Source: Lysobacterales bacterium
Lineage (GTDB): Bacteria; Pseudomonadota; Gammaproteobacteria; Xanthomonadales; Ahniellaceae
DNA length: 64,000 bases
Direction: 5' to 3'
Assembly (NCBI GenBank): GCA_016703225.1
Contig: JADJCM010000003.1
Span: forward strand, 310,001-374,000
Below are positions 32,723 to 42,840 of the stretch, one piece after another. Within the stretch, counting starts at the first letter, position 1. Every line of letters starts with the position of its first letter. The position numbers and the translations under genes are program-made. Below the pieces are notes generated by a model. It saw only the letters and a list, made by a program, of their open reading frames with translations, searched no databases and was not told where the DNA came from.

Positions 32723-35359
32723 TCACTCCTGGCGCAGCGCTTCGGTCGGGGTGACGCGGGTGGCGTGGCGCGCGGGCAGCACAGTGGAAAGCACTGCGGT
32801 GGCCATCAGCAACAATGGCACGCCCACATAGGCCACCGGGGTGAACGCCACCGACCAACCGAGCGTTCCCGAGGCCAGCCAGGACACCAGCAAACAGACC
32901 GGCAGTCCGATGACCACCCCGAGCACCACCTGCCGCAGCGCACCGCTGAGCACCAGTCTCACCACGCCGTTGGCCGTGGCGCCGAGCGCGATGCGCACGC
33001 CGATCTCGCGCGTGCGGCTGACGACGGTGAATCGGACCACTCCGTAGAGGCCGACCGCCGAGATGAGCAGGGCAACGAGGCCGAGCACGCTGGCAACGCT
33101 GCGCGCGATCTCGAACGGCAGCCGCTGCATCGCCACCACGTCGGTCAGCGCCCAGGGTTCACAGGGCCTCGCTGCGTCGATCTGATTGCAGATGCGGATC
33201 AATTCGCGCTTCGCCGCTGCCGCTTGCCGCGGATCGACTGCAACCACCAGTTCGTTCAACTGGCCCGGCGCGAGCGGCGCGGGCAGATAGACCGCGCTCT
33301 CGTCCATGCCCGTGAACAGCAGGCCGCTGGCGACATCGGCCGCGACACCCACCACTTCGACTTCACCCACGATTCCGGCGTTGCCGAGTCCGAGCACATC
33401 CAGCGGGTCCGGCGGGAACTGGATGCGTTGGCCGATCGGCGACTGCCCGGGCCACAGGTCACGCGCGGTGGCGGCGCTGACGATCGCGACGGCAGCGCGG
33501 TTCGTGGCTTCATCGGCACGAAAATCCCGACCCAGTTCCAGCGGGATGCCGAGTGTCGAGAAGAAGCGTTCGTCGACGCGATTGAGGCCGACCGAACGGC
33601 TGCGTTCGCCGACCTGCGCCGGTGCCGGCGAGGGCCAGCCGTACAGCGGCACACGCATCACCGCGGTGCTGCCGACGACGCCAGGCACCTGCTCGATGCG
33701 GCGTCGCAGGGCCGCATCGGGGGCGGGATGGCGCAGGTCGAACAGGCGTTGTTCGTCAAATCCGATGTCAATGTGCTGGGCGCGGTGCGCAGTCGCCACG
33801 ATCAGCGCGGCCACCACCAGCAGGACCAGGCTGGCGGCGATCTGCGACACCATCAGTGCCGCGCGCAGTCGCGACGGCGTGATCGATCCGATCACCGAGT
33901 CGCGACGCGCACCAGCGGACAGGTTGCGCCCGGTGCTGGCCAACGCCGGCAACAGGCCGAAACTCATCGTGGTGATGCCGGCGAGGACGGTGGCGGCGAG
34001 GAACACGCGCCAGTCGATGTGGATCGCGATTGGTTCCATGCCGAGCCCGATCATCATCGACAGCGCGTAGCGATGAAGCGGTTCGACGGTCAGCGCGCAA
34101 AGCACGAGCCCGAGTGCCGCGGCAGCGGTCGCGAGCAGGCTGCATTCGGTCATCAACTGGCGGACCATGCGCCAGCGCGAGGCACCCATGCTGGCGCGAA
34201 TCGCCAGTTCCTGTCGCCGTGCGGTGGCGCGGGCCAGCATCAGGTTGGCGAGATTGGCGCAGGCGACGACCAGCACCAGCAAGACCAGCGCGAAGATCGG
34301 CACCGCGGCCATGTTCAGGTCTTGCGCATCGCCGGCGGCGAGCAGGGAAGTGCGCTTCAGCAACTGCACGCTGGCGATGTCCTCGTCCTTGCCTTGGCGC
34401 GAGGCGAGCGCCTGCAATGCGGGCAACAGGCGCTGGCGCAGACTCTCGGGGCTGGCCCCGCTCGTGAGCAGCACGCTGAGGTCATAGCCGTCGCTGTAGT
34501 CGCTGCCCGAATAGTGGCCGCGCCAGGTGGCATAACCCTCGGTCGTGATCCAGAACTGAGGCGGCAGCGGCTGCAGATCGAGAAAATCCGGCGGCATCAC
34601 GCCGACGATGGTGAACGCGACGCCGCTGAACATCAGCGACTTGCCAACGACATTCGGGTCCGAATGGGTGAGCACGCGCCAACCCGCGTCGCTCAGCAAC
34701 AGCGTCGGCGCGGCGCCAGAGACGTCGTCGCGGGCATCGAGAATGCGCCCGATCCGCGGTCGCGACCGCAGCAGCGGCAGGTAGTCGCCGTTGACCGCCA
34801 GGCCATAGGCGGTGCGCGGCGAACTGCCGCCGAGCATCATCCGCACCATGTTGCTGATCAGCAGCCCGCTGCTGTCCGATTCGATGGCCGGGCTGATGCT
34901 GCGCAACTCGTCGGCAGTGGGTCGTACCCGGCGCGAGCCGTCTGCACCGTACAACCGCACCAGGTCGATCACTTCGCCGCGTTGCACGATCTCGGGCGTG
35001 CGCAGCAGGTAGCTGCCGTAGACCGAGAACAACACCAGGTTGATGGCAATCGCGGCGCCGAGGATCAGTGTGGCCGACAGCGTGAACAAGGGGCTGCGCG
35101 CCAGGCTGCGCAAGGCACGGCGCAGTTCGCCGGACCAGTCGTCGAAGGCACCGAGGCCGAGTGCATGGCGTACCGAGTCCTTGTGCAGCTCGACCATGCC
35201 TAGTTCGATGCGCGCGATGCGCGCGGCTTCGTCGGCGGCAGTGCCGCGACGGATCAAGTCGTCACGTCGCGACTCGAAATGGAATTGCAGTTCGCTGTCG
35301 AGGTCGCGCTCGAACTGGCGGCGATGGCGCAATCGTTGCCACAGGTCTCTCAGGCTCAT
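32723..35359 (-). CDS. ADOP-family ABC transporter permease (MacB/FtsX type)
   Basis: 878 residues. The N-terminus (RDLWQRLRHRRQFERDLDSEL) is the prefix domain of the acidobacterial-duplicated orphan permease family. Then come two MacB-type halves: helix, periplasmic core, and three FtsX-type helices each (VPIFALVLLVLVVACANLANLMLAR; VLGLVALLISAVGLYGVVRF). It ends TPTEALRQE as many FtsX-type permeases do. There is no ATPase gene beside it, which is normal for this orphan group. It overlaps the PadR regulator by ATGA and is likely controlled by it. Inner membrane; probably moves a hydrophobic compound or drives mechanotransmission. The substrate is unknown. Confidence 0.85.
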   Translation of the reverse strand: MSLRDLWQRLRHRRQFERDLDSELQFHFESRRDDLIRRGTAADEAARIARIELGMVELHKDSVRHALGLGAFDDWSGELRRALRSLARSPLFTLSATLILGAAIAINLVLFSVYGSYLLRTPEIVQRGEVIDLVRLYGADGSRRVRPTADELRSISPAIESDSSGLLISNMVRMMLGGSSPRTAYGLAVNGDYLPLLRSRPRIGRILDARDDVSGAAPTLLLSDAGWRVLTHSDPNVVGKSLMFSGVAFTIVGVMPPDFLDLQPLPPQFWITTEGYATWRGHYSGSDYSDGYDLSVLLTSGASPESLRQRLLPALQALASRQGKDEDIASVQLLKRTSLLAAGDAQDLNMAAVPIFALVLLVLVVACANLANLMLARATARRQELAIRASMGASRWRMVRQLMTECSLLATAAAALGLVLCALTVEPLHRYALSMMIGLGMEPIAIHIDWRVFLAATVLAGITTMSFGLLPALASTGRNLSAGARRDSVIGSITPSRLRAALMVSQIAASLVLLVVAALIVATAHRAQHIDIGFDEQRLFDLRHPAPDAALRRRIEQVPGVVGSTAVMRVPLYGWPSPAPAQVGERSRSVGLNRVDERFFSTLGIPLELGRDFRADEATNRAAVAIVSAATARDLWPGQSPIGQRIQFPPDPLDVLGLGNAGIVGEVEVVGVAADVASGLLFTGMDESAVYLPAPLAPGQLNELVVAVDPRQAAAAKRELIRICNQIDAARPCEPWALTDVVAMQRLPFEIARSVASVLGLVALLISAVGLYGVVRFTVVSRTREIGVRIALGATANGVVRLVLSGALRQVVLGVVIGLPVCLLVSWLASGTLGWSVAFTPVAYVGVPLLLMATAVLSTVLPARHATRVTPTEALRQE

Positions 35360-35700
35360 GCCAGTGCCTCCAGGTTCGGCGTCGCCAGCACCTGCTCGAG
35401 TGCTGCCGAGAATCGTTTCCAGTCGGCGGTGTCACTCTTCAGGCGCGCCTTGCCGTCGCGCGTCAGCACGTAGAACTTGGCGCGGCGATTGTTCTCCGAC
35501 ACGCCCCATTCCGACTCGATCAAGCCCTGCTGCTCGAGCCGCGCCAGGGCCGGGTAGAGCGCACCTTGTTCAACCAGCAACGCATCGTGCGACGCGCGCT
35601 GGATGCGCAGCAACACGCCATAACCATGCTCGCGACCGAGCGACACGGCCTTGAGCACCAGCAGGTCCAGGGTTCCGGGAATGATCGGGGCAGGGTTCAT
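35356..35700 (-). CDS. PadR-family transcriptional repressor
   Basis: 114 residues with the PadR winged helix: GTLDLLVLKAVSLGREHGYG, then EQGALYPALARLEQQGLIESEW and the dimerisation helix. It lacks a long C-terminal domain, as in the short PadR subgroup. It precedes and overlaps the ADOP permease gene, a pairing typical of that family, and so probably represses its own operon until a ligand binds. The start ATG 35700 has AGGCGAG just upstream, and inverted repeats lie in the promoter. Confidence 0.9.
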   Translation of the reverse strand: MNPAPIIPGTLDLLVLKAVSLGREHGYGVLLRIQRASHDALLVEQGALYPALARLEQQGLIESEWGVSENNRRAKFYVLTRDGKARLKSDTADWKRFSAALEQVLATPNLEALA

Positions 35701-35708
35701 GGTCTCGC

Positions 35709-35745
35709 CTAAGAAGTTTAGGCAAGCCTAGCGCATTCCCCTAAG
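35709..35745. promoter_or_regulatory. Inverted and direct repeats in the padR promoter
   Basis: TAGGCAAGCCTA (35719-35730) is a palindrome, and CCTAAG occurs on both sides (35709-35714 and 35740-35745). All lie within 45 bases upstream of the padR start on the minus strand, as expected for an autoregulatory PadR operator. Confidence 0.5.
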
Positions 35746-35785
35746 TCGTCAAGGAGAGAGAGGCATGACTGACGACAGGGCGGAC

Positions 35786-37393
35786 TCAGCGCGACGTCGC
35801 GGTCATCGCCAGCGCCACTGCCTGCGCCACTTCGATGCCGTCGATCGCCGCGGAGTAGATGCCGCCGGCGTAACTCGCGCCTTCGCCGGCGGGATACAGG
35901 CCGCGGGTGTTGATGCTCTGGTAGTCGGCGCCGCGGTTGATGCGGATCGGTGAAGAGGTGCGTGTCTCCACCGCGGTCAGGATCGCGTCGGGCAGCGCGA
36001 AGCCCTTGAGCTGTCGATCCAGCGCCGGGATTGCTTCGCGCATCGCGGTGATCGCGTAGTCGGGCAGGGCGGTGCTCAGGTCGCACAGGTGCACGCCGGG
36101 TTGGTAGGAGGGCAACACGCTGCCGAACTCGGTCGATGCGCGGCCGGCCAGGAAGTCGCCGACGCGTTGTGCCGGCGCGAGATAGTCGCCACCGCCAAGT
36201 TCAAACGCGCGCCGTTCCCAATGGCGCTGGAAGTCGATGCCGGCGAGCGCGCCGCCGGGATAATCTTCGGGGCTGATGCCGACCACGAGCCCGGCGTTCG
36301 CATTGCGTTCGTTGCGCGAATACTGGCTCATGCCATTGGTGACCACCTGGCCCGCTTCCGACGTCGCGGCGACCACGGTGCCACCCGGGCACATGCAGAA
36401 GCTGTACACCGAGCGGCCATTGCGGGCGTGGTGCACGAGTTTGTAGTCGGCCGCGCCGAGGATCGGGTCGCCGGCGAAATCACCGAAGCGCGCCTGATCG
36501 ACCATCGACTGCGGATGTTCGATGCGGAAACCGATCGAGAACGGCTTGGCCTCGATGTGCACGCCCTGCGCGTACAACGTCTGGAAGGTGTCGCGCGCGC
36601 TGTGCCCGACCGCGAGCACGACGTGGTTGCTGCGCAGTTCCTCGCCGCTGGCGAAACGCACGCCGCGCACCTGGCGATCGTCCATCAGCAAGCGTTCGAC
36701 GCGCGCTTCGAAGCGGATTTCGCCGCCGAGCGCTTCGATATCGCCACGCATCTTCTCGATCATGCTGACCAGGCGGAAGGTGCCGATATGCGGCTTGCTG
36801 ACGCAGAGGATTTCCTCGGGCGCGCCGGCAGCGACGAATTCCTGCAGCACCTTGCGGCCGTAGTGGTGCGGGTCCTTGATCTGGCTGTACAGCTTGCCGT
36901 CCGAAAAGGTACCGGCGCCGCCCTCGCCGAACTGCACGTTCGACTCCGGGTTCAACACCTTGCCGCGCCACAGCCCCCAGGTGTCGCGGGTGCGCTCACG
37001 AACCGCCTTGCCTCGTTCGAGCACGATCGGGCGGAAACCCATCTGCGCCAGGATCAAGGCCGCGAACAATCCACACGGGCCGAAACCGATGATCAGTGGT
37101 CGTTCGCGCAGGCCACTCGGCGCTTGCGTGACGAAGCGGTAGCGCATGTCCGGCGTCGGTCCGACGTGGGCGATGCTGCGTTTGGCAACACTCGCCGCTG
37201 CAGCGTCGCCGAGCTTCACGTCGACGGTGTAGATCAACAGGATGGCGCGGCGCTGGCGCGCGTCGTAGCTGCGCTTGTAGACCGTGAACTCGAGCAGGTC
37301 CTCGGTGTCGATGCCCAGGCGCTGCACGATGGCCGCGCGCAGCGCCTCCCCGGGGTGGCCGAGCGGCAGCTTGATTTCGGTGAGTCGCAGCAT
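35786..37393 (-). CDS. FAD-dependent dehydrogenase, COG2509 type
   Basis: 535 residues from the ATG that gives MLRLTEIKLPLGHPGEAL, the usual start of this family; earlier in-frame starts run into the repeat array. The FAD-binding Rossmann motif is IIGFGPCGLFAALILAQMG, followed by VLERGKAVRERT. Further conserved parts are NVQFGEGGAGTFSDGKL and the C-terminal GEGASYAGGIYSAAIDG. Members are soluble flavoproteins annotated only as uncharacterised FAD-dependent dehydrogenases. The gene is monocistronic, and its 5' end is 69 bases from the first unit of the 89-bp array, which separates it from another flavoprotein on the opposite strand. Confidence 0.85.
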   Translation of the reverse strand: MLRLTEIKLPLGHPGEALRAAIVQRLGIDTEDLLEFTVYKRSYDARQRRAILLIYTVDVKLGDAAAASVAKRSIAHVGPTPDMRYRFVTQAPSGLRERPLIIGFGPCGLFAALILAQMGFRPIVLERGKAVRERTRDTWGLWRGKVLNPESNVQFGEGGAGTFSDGKLYSQIKDPHHYGRKVLQEFVAAGAPEEILCVSKPHIGTFRLVSMIEKMRGDIEALGGEIRFEARVERLLMDDRQVRGVRFASGEELRSNHVVLAVGHSARDTFQTLYAQGVHIEAKPFSIGFRIEHPQSMVDQARFGDFAGDPILGAADYKLVHHARNGRSVYSFCMCPGGTVVAATSEAGQVVTNGMSQYSRNERNANAGLVVGISPEDYPGGALAGIDFQRHWERRAFELGGGDYLAPAQRVGDFLAGRASTEFGSVLPSYQPGVHLCDLSTALPDYAITAMREAIPALDRQLKGFALPDAILTAVETRTSSPIRINRGADYQSINTRGLYPAGEGASYAGGIYSAAIDGIEVAQAVALAMTATSR

Positions 37394-37461
37394 GGGTCGA
37401 TTCGTTTCAGGTTCGGCGCGCATGCTAGTCGAGACCGGGGGATCCTGCGCGAACTGCGATG

Positions 37462-38278
37462 GGCTCAGGGCGAACGGTCGTGATTCCGTTCGTGGTGAGC
37501 CTGTCGAGCCATGGACGGAATGTGCGAGGGTTTCGCAACGCCCTTCGACAGGCTCAGGGCGAACGGTCGTGATTCCGTTCGTGGTGAGCCTGTCGAACCA
37601 TGGACGGAATGTGCGAGGGTTTCGCAACGCCCTTCGACAGGCTCAGGGCGAACGGTCGTGATTCCGTTCGTGGTGAGCCTGTCGAACCATGGACGGAATG
37701 TGCGAGGGTTTCGCAACGCCCTTCGACAGGCTCAGGGCGAACGGTCGTGATTCCGTTCGTGGTGAGCCTGTCGAACCATGGACGGAATGTGCGAGGGTTT
37801 CGCAACGCCCTTCGACAGGCTCAGGGCGAACGGTCGTGATTCCGTTCGTGGTGAGCCTGTCGAACCATGGACGGAATGTGCGAGGGTTTCGCAACGCCCT
37901 TCGACAGGCTCAGGGCGAACGGTCGTGATTCCGTTCGTGGTGAGCCTGTCGAACCATGGACGGAATGTGCGAGGGTTTCGCAACGCCCTTCGACAGGCTC
38001 AGGGCGAACGGTCGTGATTCCGTTCGTGGTGAGCCTGTCGAACCATGGACGGAATGTGCGAGGGTTTCGCAACGCCCTTCGACAGGCTCAGGGCGAACGG
38101 TCGTGATTCCGTTCGTGGTGAGCCTGTCGAACCATGGACGGAATGTGCGAGGGTTTCGCAACGCCCTTCGACAGGCTCAGGGCGAACGGTCGTGATTCCG
38201 TTCGTGGTGAGCCTGTCGAACCATGGACGGAATGTGCGAGGGTTTCGCAACGCTCTTCGACAGGCTCAGGGCGAACGG
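37462..38278. repeat. Tandem array of 89-bp units, about nine copies
   Basis: The marker CCATGG recurs at 37509, 37598, 37687, 37776, 37865, 37954, 38043, 38132 and 38221, exactly 89 bases apart. Each unit holds TTCGACAGGCTCAGGGCGAA and, after a short spacer, its near reverse complement GTGAGCCTGTCGAA, so every unit can fold into a stem. Inner copies look identical; the first (GTCGAGCC) and last (CGCTCTTCG) carry changes. Open frames of 79 and 83 codons in each unit are a by-product of the repetition. The array fills the space between two divergent flavoprotein genes and contains no gene. Confidence 0.95.
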
Positions 38279-38338
38279 ATCATGTGGGCAAGCTCAGGGC
38301 GAACGGATCATGTCGGCAAGCTCAGGACGAACGGAGTC
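38265..38338. repeat. Three 28-bp tandem units next to the 89-bp array
   Basis: CTCAGGGCGAACGGATCATG starts at 38265 and 38293, and a variant CTCAGGACGAACGG at 38321, giving a 28-base period. The unit reuses the CTCAGGGCGAACGG core of the 89-bp repeat, so it arose from its last copy. It ends 8 bases before the next gene. Confidence 0.85.
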
Positions 38339-38346
38339 AGGATTGA

Positions 38347-39537
38347 ATGAGCCAATCGGCTGAAGATGCTGATGTCATCGTGATTGGCGGCGGTGCTGCC
38401 GGGTTGATGTGTGCGCTGACCGCCGGCCAGCGCGGTCGGCGCGTGCGCGTGATCGAGCACGCGAATCGGGTCGGCAAGAAGATCCTGATGTCCGGCGGTG
38501 GCCGCTGCAATTTCACCAATACCGGCACCAGCGCGGCGAATTTCATTTCTGCGAATCCGCACTTCTGCAAGTCGGCACTGGCGCGCTTCCGGCCGCAGCA
38601 GTTCATCGACCTGGTCGATCGCCACGGCATTGCGTATCACGAGAAGGAACTCGGCCAGCTTTTCTGCGACGAGTCGGCGAAGTTGATCGTGCGCATGCTG
38701 CTGGACGAATGTGCCGCGGCCGAGGTGCAAATCGACACGAGTTGCACGGTCGAGGGCGTGCAGCAGGTCGAGGACGGCTTCATGGTCGACACCGCACTCG
38801 GCCGCGTGCGCGCGCCGGCAGTGGTGGTCGCGACCGGCGGCCTGTCGATTCCGAGCATGGGCGCGAGCGGATTCGGCTTCGAGCTGGCGCGCCAGTTCGG
38901 GCACTCGGTATTGCCGACGCGTGCTGGCCTGGTGCCGCTGACACTCTCCGGCAAGCACCAGGAGCGATTCGAAGGCTTGAGCGGCGTCGCCTTGCCGGTG
39001 TCGGCGCAATGCAACGGCCAACGCTTCGACAACTTCATGCTGATCACTCATCGCGGCGTCAGTGGTCCGGCGATCCTGCAGATTTCCTCGTACTGGCAGC
39101 CGGGCGACGACCTGCGACTCGATTTGCTGCCGCAGACGAACGCGTTCGATGCACTGAAGCGGCTGCAGGCGCAACGCCCGGCGGCCGAGTTGCGCACCGT
39201 GCTCGCCGAACTGCTGCCCAAGCGCTTCGCCGAGCGCTTGTGCGAAGTCTGGTTCGAGTCACGCCCGATCAAGCAGTTCAACGATCCGGCCTTGCGCACC
39301 ATTGCCGCGCAACTGCAGGACTGGCCGCTGGTCGCCAGCGGCACCGAAGGCTATCGCACCGCCGAAGTCACCCTCGGCGGCGTCGACACCGACGAACTGT
39401 CTTCGACCACGATGCAATCCAAGCGCGTGCCCGGCCTCTACTTCATCGGCGAAGTCGTCGACGTCACCGGCTGGCTCGGCGGCTACAATTTCCAGTGGGC
39501 GTGGGCGTCTGGCCATGCGGCCGGGATGGCGGTGTGA
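38347..39537 (+). CDS. NAD(P)/FAD-dependent oxidoreductase, HI0933/YhiN (BaiN-like) family
   Basis: 396 residues. The N-terminal dinucleotide motif is VIVIGGGAAGLMCALTAGQRG; next comes KKILMSGGGRCNFTN, the hallmark of the HI0933 family. The C-terminal GEVVDVTGWLGGYNFQWAWASG closes the FAD site. The family includes BaiN, a flavoprotein reductase, but most members, including the E. coli YhiN protein, have no proven substrate. Soluble and cytoplasmic. The ATG is only 8 bases after the repeat units, which therefore fill its promoter region. Confidence 0.88.
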   Translation: MSQSAEDADVIVIGGGAAGLMCALTAGQRGRRVRVIEHANRVGKKILMSGGGRCNFTNTGTSAANFISANPHFCKSALARFRPQQFIDLVDRHGIAYHEKELGQLFCDESAKLIVRMLLDECAAAEVQIDTSCTVEGVQQVEDGFMVDTALGRVRAPAVVVATGGLSIPSMGASGFGFELARQFGHSVLPTRAGLVPLTLSGKHQERFEGLSGVALPVSAQCNGQRFDNFMLITHRGVSGPAILQISSYWQPGDDLRLDLLPQTNAFDALKRLQAQRPAAELRTVLAELLPKRFAERLCEVWFESRPIKQFNDPALRTIAAQLQDWPLVASGTEGYRTAEVTLGGVDTDELSSTTMQSKRVPGLYFIGEVVDVTGWLGGYNFQWAWASGHAAGMAV

Positions 39538-39558
39538 AGGCAGCGCAGTGGCGGGCCG

Positions 39559-39993
39559 CTACGCCGCAATTTTCGTCACGACCAGCGATGCGCGCAGGCC
39601 GAGTGCGGCAAGTGCGCACTCGAGCTGGTCGAGCGTGGATTCGTGGTCGATGTCGAGGATGCGACGCACTTGACGGGCATCGACACCGAGTCGTGCAGCC
39701 AGCAGCGTCTGGGTCATGCCGGCCTGGCGCATGGCGAGATGAATCGCGAACTTGAAGGCCACCCGCGCAGGCAATGTGATCAGAGGCTGACCGCGAGTCG
39801 GTTTGGACGCTCGCGGCAATGGGCGCCCGGCATCGACGTATCCGGAAAGCGCCACCAGCAAGGCGTCTTCGGCCAAGGCCAGGGCTTCCGCTCTGGACAC
39901 GCCTGCCGTGATCGCCTCGGGAACATCGACAAAACGCACGCCCACTTGCCCGCTGGCGTAGCGCTTCAGCGTAACCGGGTAAGCAAGGCTCAT
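39559..39993 (-). CDS. hicB: HicB-type antitoxin
   Basis: 144 residues. The N-terminal ~60 residues have the HicB fold (YPVTLKRYASGQVGVRFVDV, then ALALAEDALLVALSGYVDAG). The C-terminal part is a helix-turn-helix (MTQTLLAARLGVDARQVRRI) that would bind the operator. It neutralises the HicA RNase and represses the operon. Its ATG overlaps the hicA stop (ATGA). Length and order (toxin first) are usual for hicAB. Confidence 0.9.
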   Translation of the reverse strand: MSLAYPVTLKRYASGQVGVRFVDVPEAITAGVSRAEALALAEDALLVALSGYVDAGRPLPRASKPTRGQPLITLPARVAFKFAIHLAMRQAGMTQTLLAARLGVDARQVRRILDIDHESTLDQLECALAALGLRASLVVTKIAA

Positions 39994-40193
39994 CGATTCA
40001 ACTCCTTCAGTCGCGTGCCCAGTTGTTTGCAGATGTCGTCGAGGAAATCGGGGTCAAAATCGGTATCGCCATGGGTCGGCACTGTGGCCTGCCGATCATT
40101 CAGGGTAACCAACACATGCCCACCCTTGCCGCGCCCTTGGTCAATCGTCGCGCCATGCGCCTTGAGCAACCTCAGGAACTGGCGTGTCTTCAT
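39990..40193 (-). CDS. hicA: HicA-type mRNA interferase toxin
   Basis: 67 residues from ATG 40193 (MKTRQFLRLLKAHG). It has the dsRBD-like HicA fold with the conserved glycine/histidine turn GRGKGGHV; H26 is the expected catalytic residue. HicA cleaves mRNA and stops translation until bound by HicB, which is encoded next in 4-base overlap. A perfect palindrome lies 12 bases upstream. The toxin appears intact. Confidence 0.9.
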   Translation of the reverse strand: MKTRQFLRLLKAHGATIDQGRGKGGHVLVTLNDRQATVPTHGDTDFDPDFLDDICKQLGTRLKELNR

Positions 40194-40205
40194 CGGCCGA
40201 AAGAT

Positions 40206-40221
40206 AGGACACAAGTGTCCT
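40206..40221. promoter_or_regulatory. Palindromic operator candidate of hicAB
   Basis: AGGACAC and GTGTCCT, perfect 7-base arms around AA, sit 12 bases upstream of the hicA ATG (minus strand). HicB proteins with a C-terminal helix-turn-helix bind such sites to autorepress. Confidence 0.6.
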
Positions 40222-40408
40222 GACATCAATGGACCGACGGCAAGACGCGCCCGCGGCGATCTCGGCGCGGGCTCGGGGCTACAGTTTGGTTTCGACGGGA
40301 TCGTGGGACGAAGACGGTCTTGCGTGGCGGCACTCCCTGCCTGGGCTTGCCATGGAATTCCCGGCGCCTCGCTACACTCGGCGCTCACGGCATCGGCGGG
40401 AGACGAGT

Positions 40409-41367
<959 letters not shown>

Positions 41368-41371
<4 letters not shown>

Positions 41372-42129
41372 ACTGGCTCGCGATTGCCGCAATCTACAAG
41401 TTCGAAATGTCGCGCTGGTTCCGCACCATCGGCCAGAGCGTGGCTTCGCCGGTGCTGTCGACCTCGCTGTATTTCATTGTGTTCGGTGCCGCGATCGGCG
41501 CGCGCATGGGCGCCATCGACGGCGTCGCCTACGGTGCCTTCATCATCCCCGGCCTGATGATGCTGTCGATCTTGAACGAGAGCATCGGCAATGCCTCGTT
41601 CGGCATCTACTTCCCGAAATGGTCGGGCACCATCTTCGAGATCCTGTCCGCGCCGGTGTCCTGGGGCGAGATGTTGCTCGGCTACGTCGGCGCCGCGACC
41701 ACCAAGTCGATGCTGCTCGGCGCGCTGATCCTGGTCACCGCGCGCGTGTTCGTCCCCTACGAGATCGCGCATCCGTTCTGGATGTTGTGCTTCCTGCTGC
41801 TCACCGCCGCGAGCTTCTCGCTGTTCGGGTTCCTGATCGGCATCTGGGCCGACAGCTGGGAGAAGCTGCAGACCGTGCCGATGCTGGTGATCACGCCGCT
41901 CACCTTCCTCGGTGGCGCGTTCTACTCGCTCGACATGCTGCCCTCACCGTGGCGCGAGCTCACCTTCTTCAATCCGATCGTCTATCTGATCTCCGGCTTC
42001 CGCTGGAGCTTCTACGGCGTCTCCGACGTGCAGATCGAGATCAGCCTCGCCGCCATCCTCGGTTTCCTGCTCACCTGCATCCTCACCGCCCGCTGGATAA
42101 TCCTGAGCGGTTATCGACTGAAGCGGTGA
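41368..42129 (+). CDS. yadH: ABC-2 type permease (YadH-like)
   Basis: 253 residues with six hydrophobic helices and the ABC-2 hallmarks: a long first helix region (TIGQSVASPVLSTSLYFIVFG), a central amphipathic stretch (FPKWSGTIFEILSAPVSW) and LTFLGGAFYSLDMLP before the last helices. It is the inner-membrane channel partner of the ATPase encoded just upstream. Known relatives export lipids, polysaccharide or drugs; YadH itself has no firm substrate. Confidence 0.88.
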
Positions 42130-42183
42130 AGCCAGCGTCAATCGATGCCGTCCTTTCCGAGAAGAACAAAGGATTCGTCGACG

Positions 42184-42840
42184 TCATTCGACAATCAGGG
42201 TATAGGCGATGTCCTGCAACATGCCGCCGTTGCTGTACTGACCGCCAAACGACAGTGTGTGCCGGCCTTTTGCCAGAGGTTTCAGCAGCACCCAAAAACC
42301 GTCCGATGCCGACGGGTAGGCGTCGTATGCGCCGGGGACGCCTTCGAACACGTTGAAGCAGCTCGACGACCGGATCCTGCGTCCGCGTAGATTGTCGATG
42401 GGGGTATCGTCGAGCACCGCGAACAAGTCGATTGCGGAGTCGTTTTTTAGCGCAGAGAGTTCTTTTGCGCGCTCGCAGGTCAGCGCGTCAGTTCCACGTG
42501 GACGATAGTGGGCGAAATTGATGATGGGGAAGAAGATGCTTTTCCCATGAGGAACGGTACATGTGCGCGCGATCCGCGACGAACCAAATCCGCCGGCAAG
42601 AAACCATACGCCTCCCTTCTGACCCACCGCGCAATGCACCCCTTGTACATCCTTCAGCGGGTGTTGGTCGTCGGGAGCCGATAACGCCCATTGCCACCAT
42701 CGCTCAGAGAGCTGTTCCGGCGTCATGCCGGTCACGGGAACGTTCTTGGTGGTCTTCTCTGCAGCGCGCACTTCGCAAGCGCCGGTGATCAGGTTCAATG
42801 CCGAAATCAAGACAATGAAGCGTGGAATATTCCTGATCAT
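42184..42840 (-). CDS. Exported protein of unknown function
   Basis: 218 residues from ATG 42840. A signal peptide (IPRFIVLISALNLITGACEVRAA) is followed by TPEQLSERWWQWALS, then VHCAVGQKGGVWFLAGGFG, CTVPHGKSIFFPIINF and a C-terminal GRHTLSFGGQYSNG. I recognise no named domain. The W-rich start and the late beta-rich part suggest a secreted beta-sandwich protein. Five or more cysteines could form disulphides. By eye its DNA is more A/T-rich than the flanking genes, which may point to transfer. It is convergent with yadH and divergent from photolyase. Confidence 0.65.
   Translation of the reverse strand: MIRNIPRFIVLISALNLITGACEVRAAEKTTKNVPVTGMTPEQLSERWWQWALSAPDDQHPLKDVQGVHCAVGQKGGVWFLAGGFGSSRIARTCTVPHGKSIFFPIINFAHYRPRGTDALTCERAKELSALKNDSAIDLFAVLDDTPIDNLRGRRIRSSSCFNVFEGVPGAYDAYPSASDGFWVLLKPLAKGRHTLSFGGQYSNGGMLQDIAYTLIVE

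Noticed and set aside
37462..38338. CRISPR array
   Set aside because: The whole 89-base unit is repeated without variable spacers, and no cas genes are present.
37465..38350. Overlapping 79- and 83-codon frames on both strands repeated every 89 bases
   Set aside because: They are identical translations of a tandem DNA repeat, lack ribosome sites and change into one another at unit borders.
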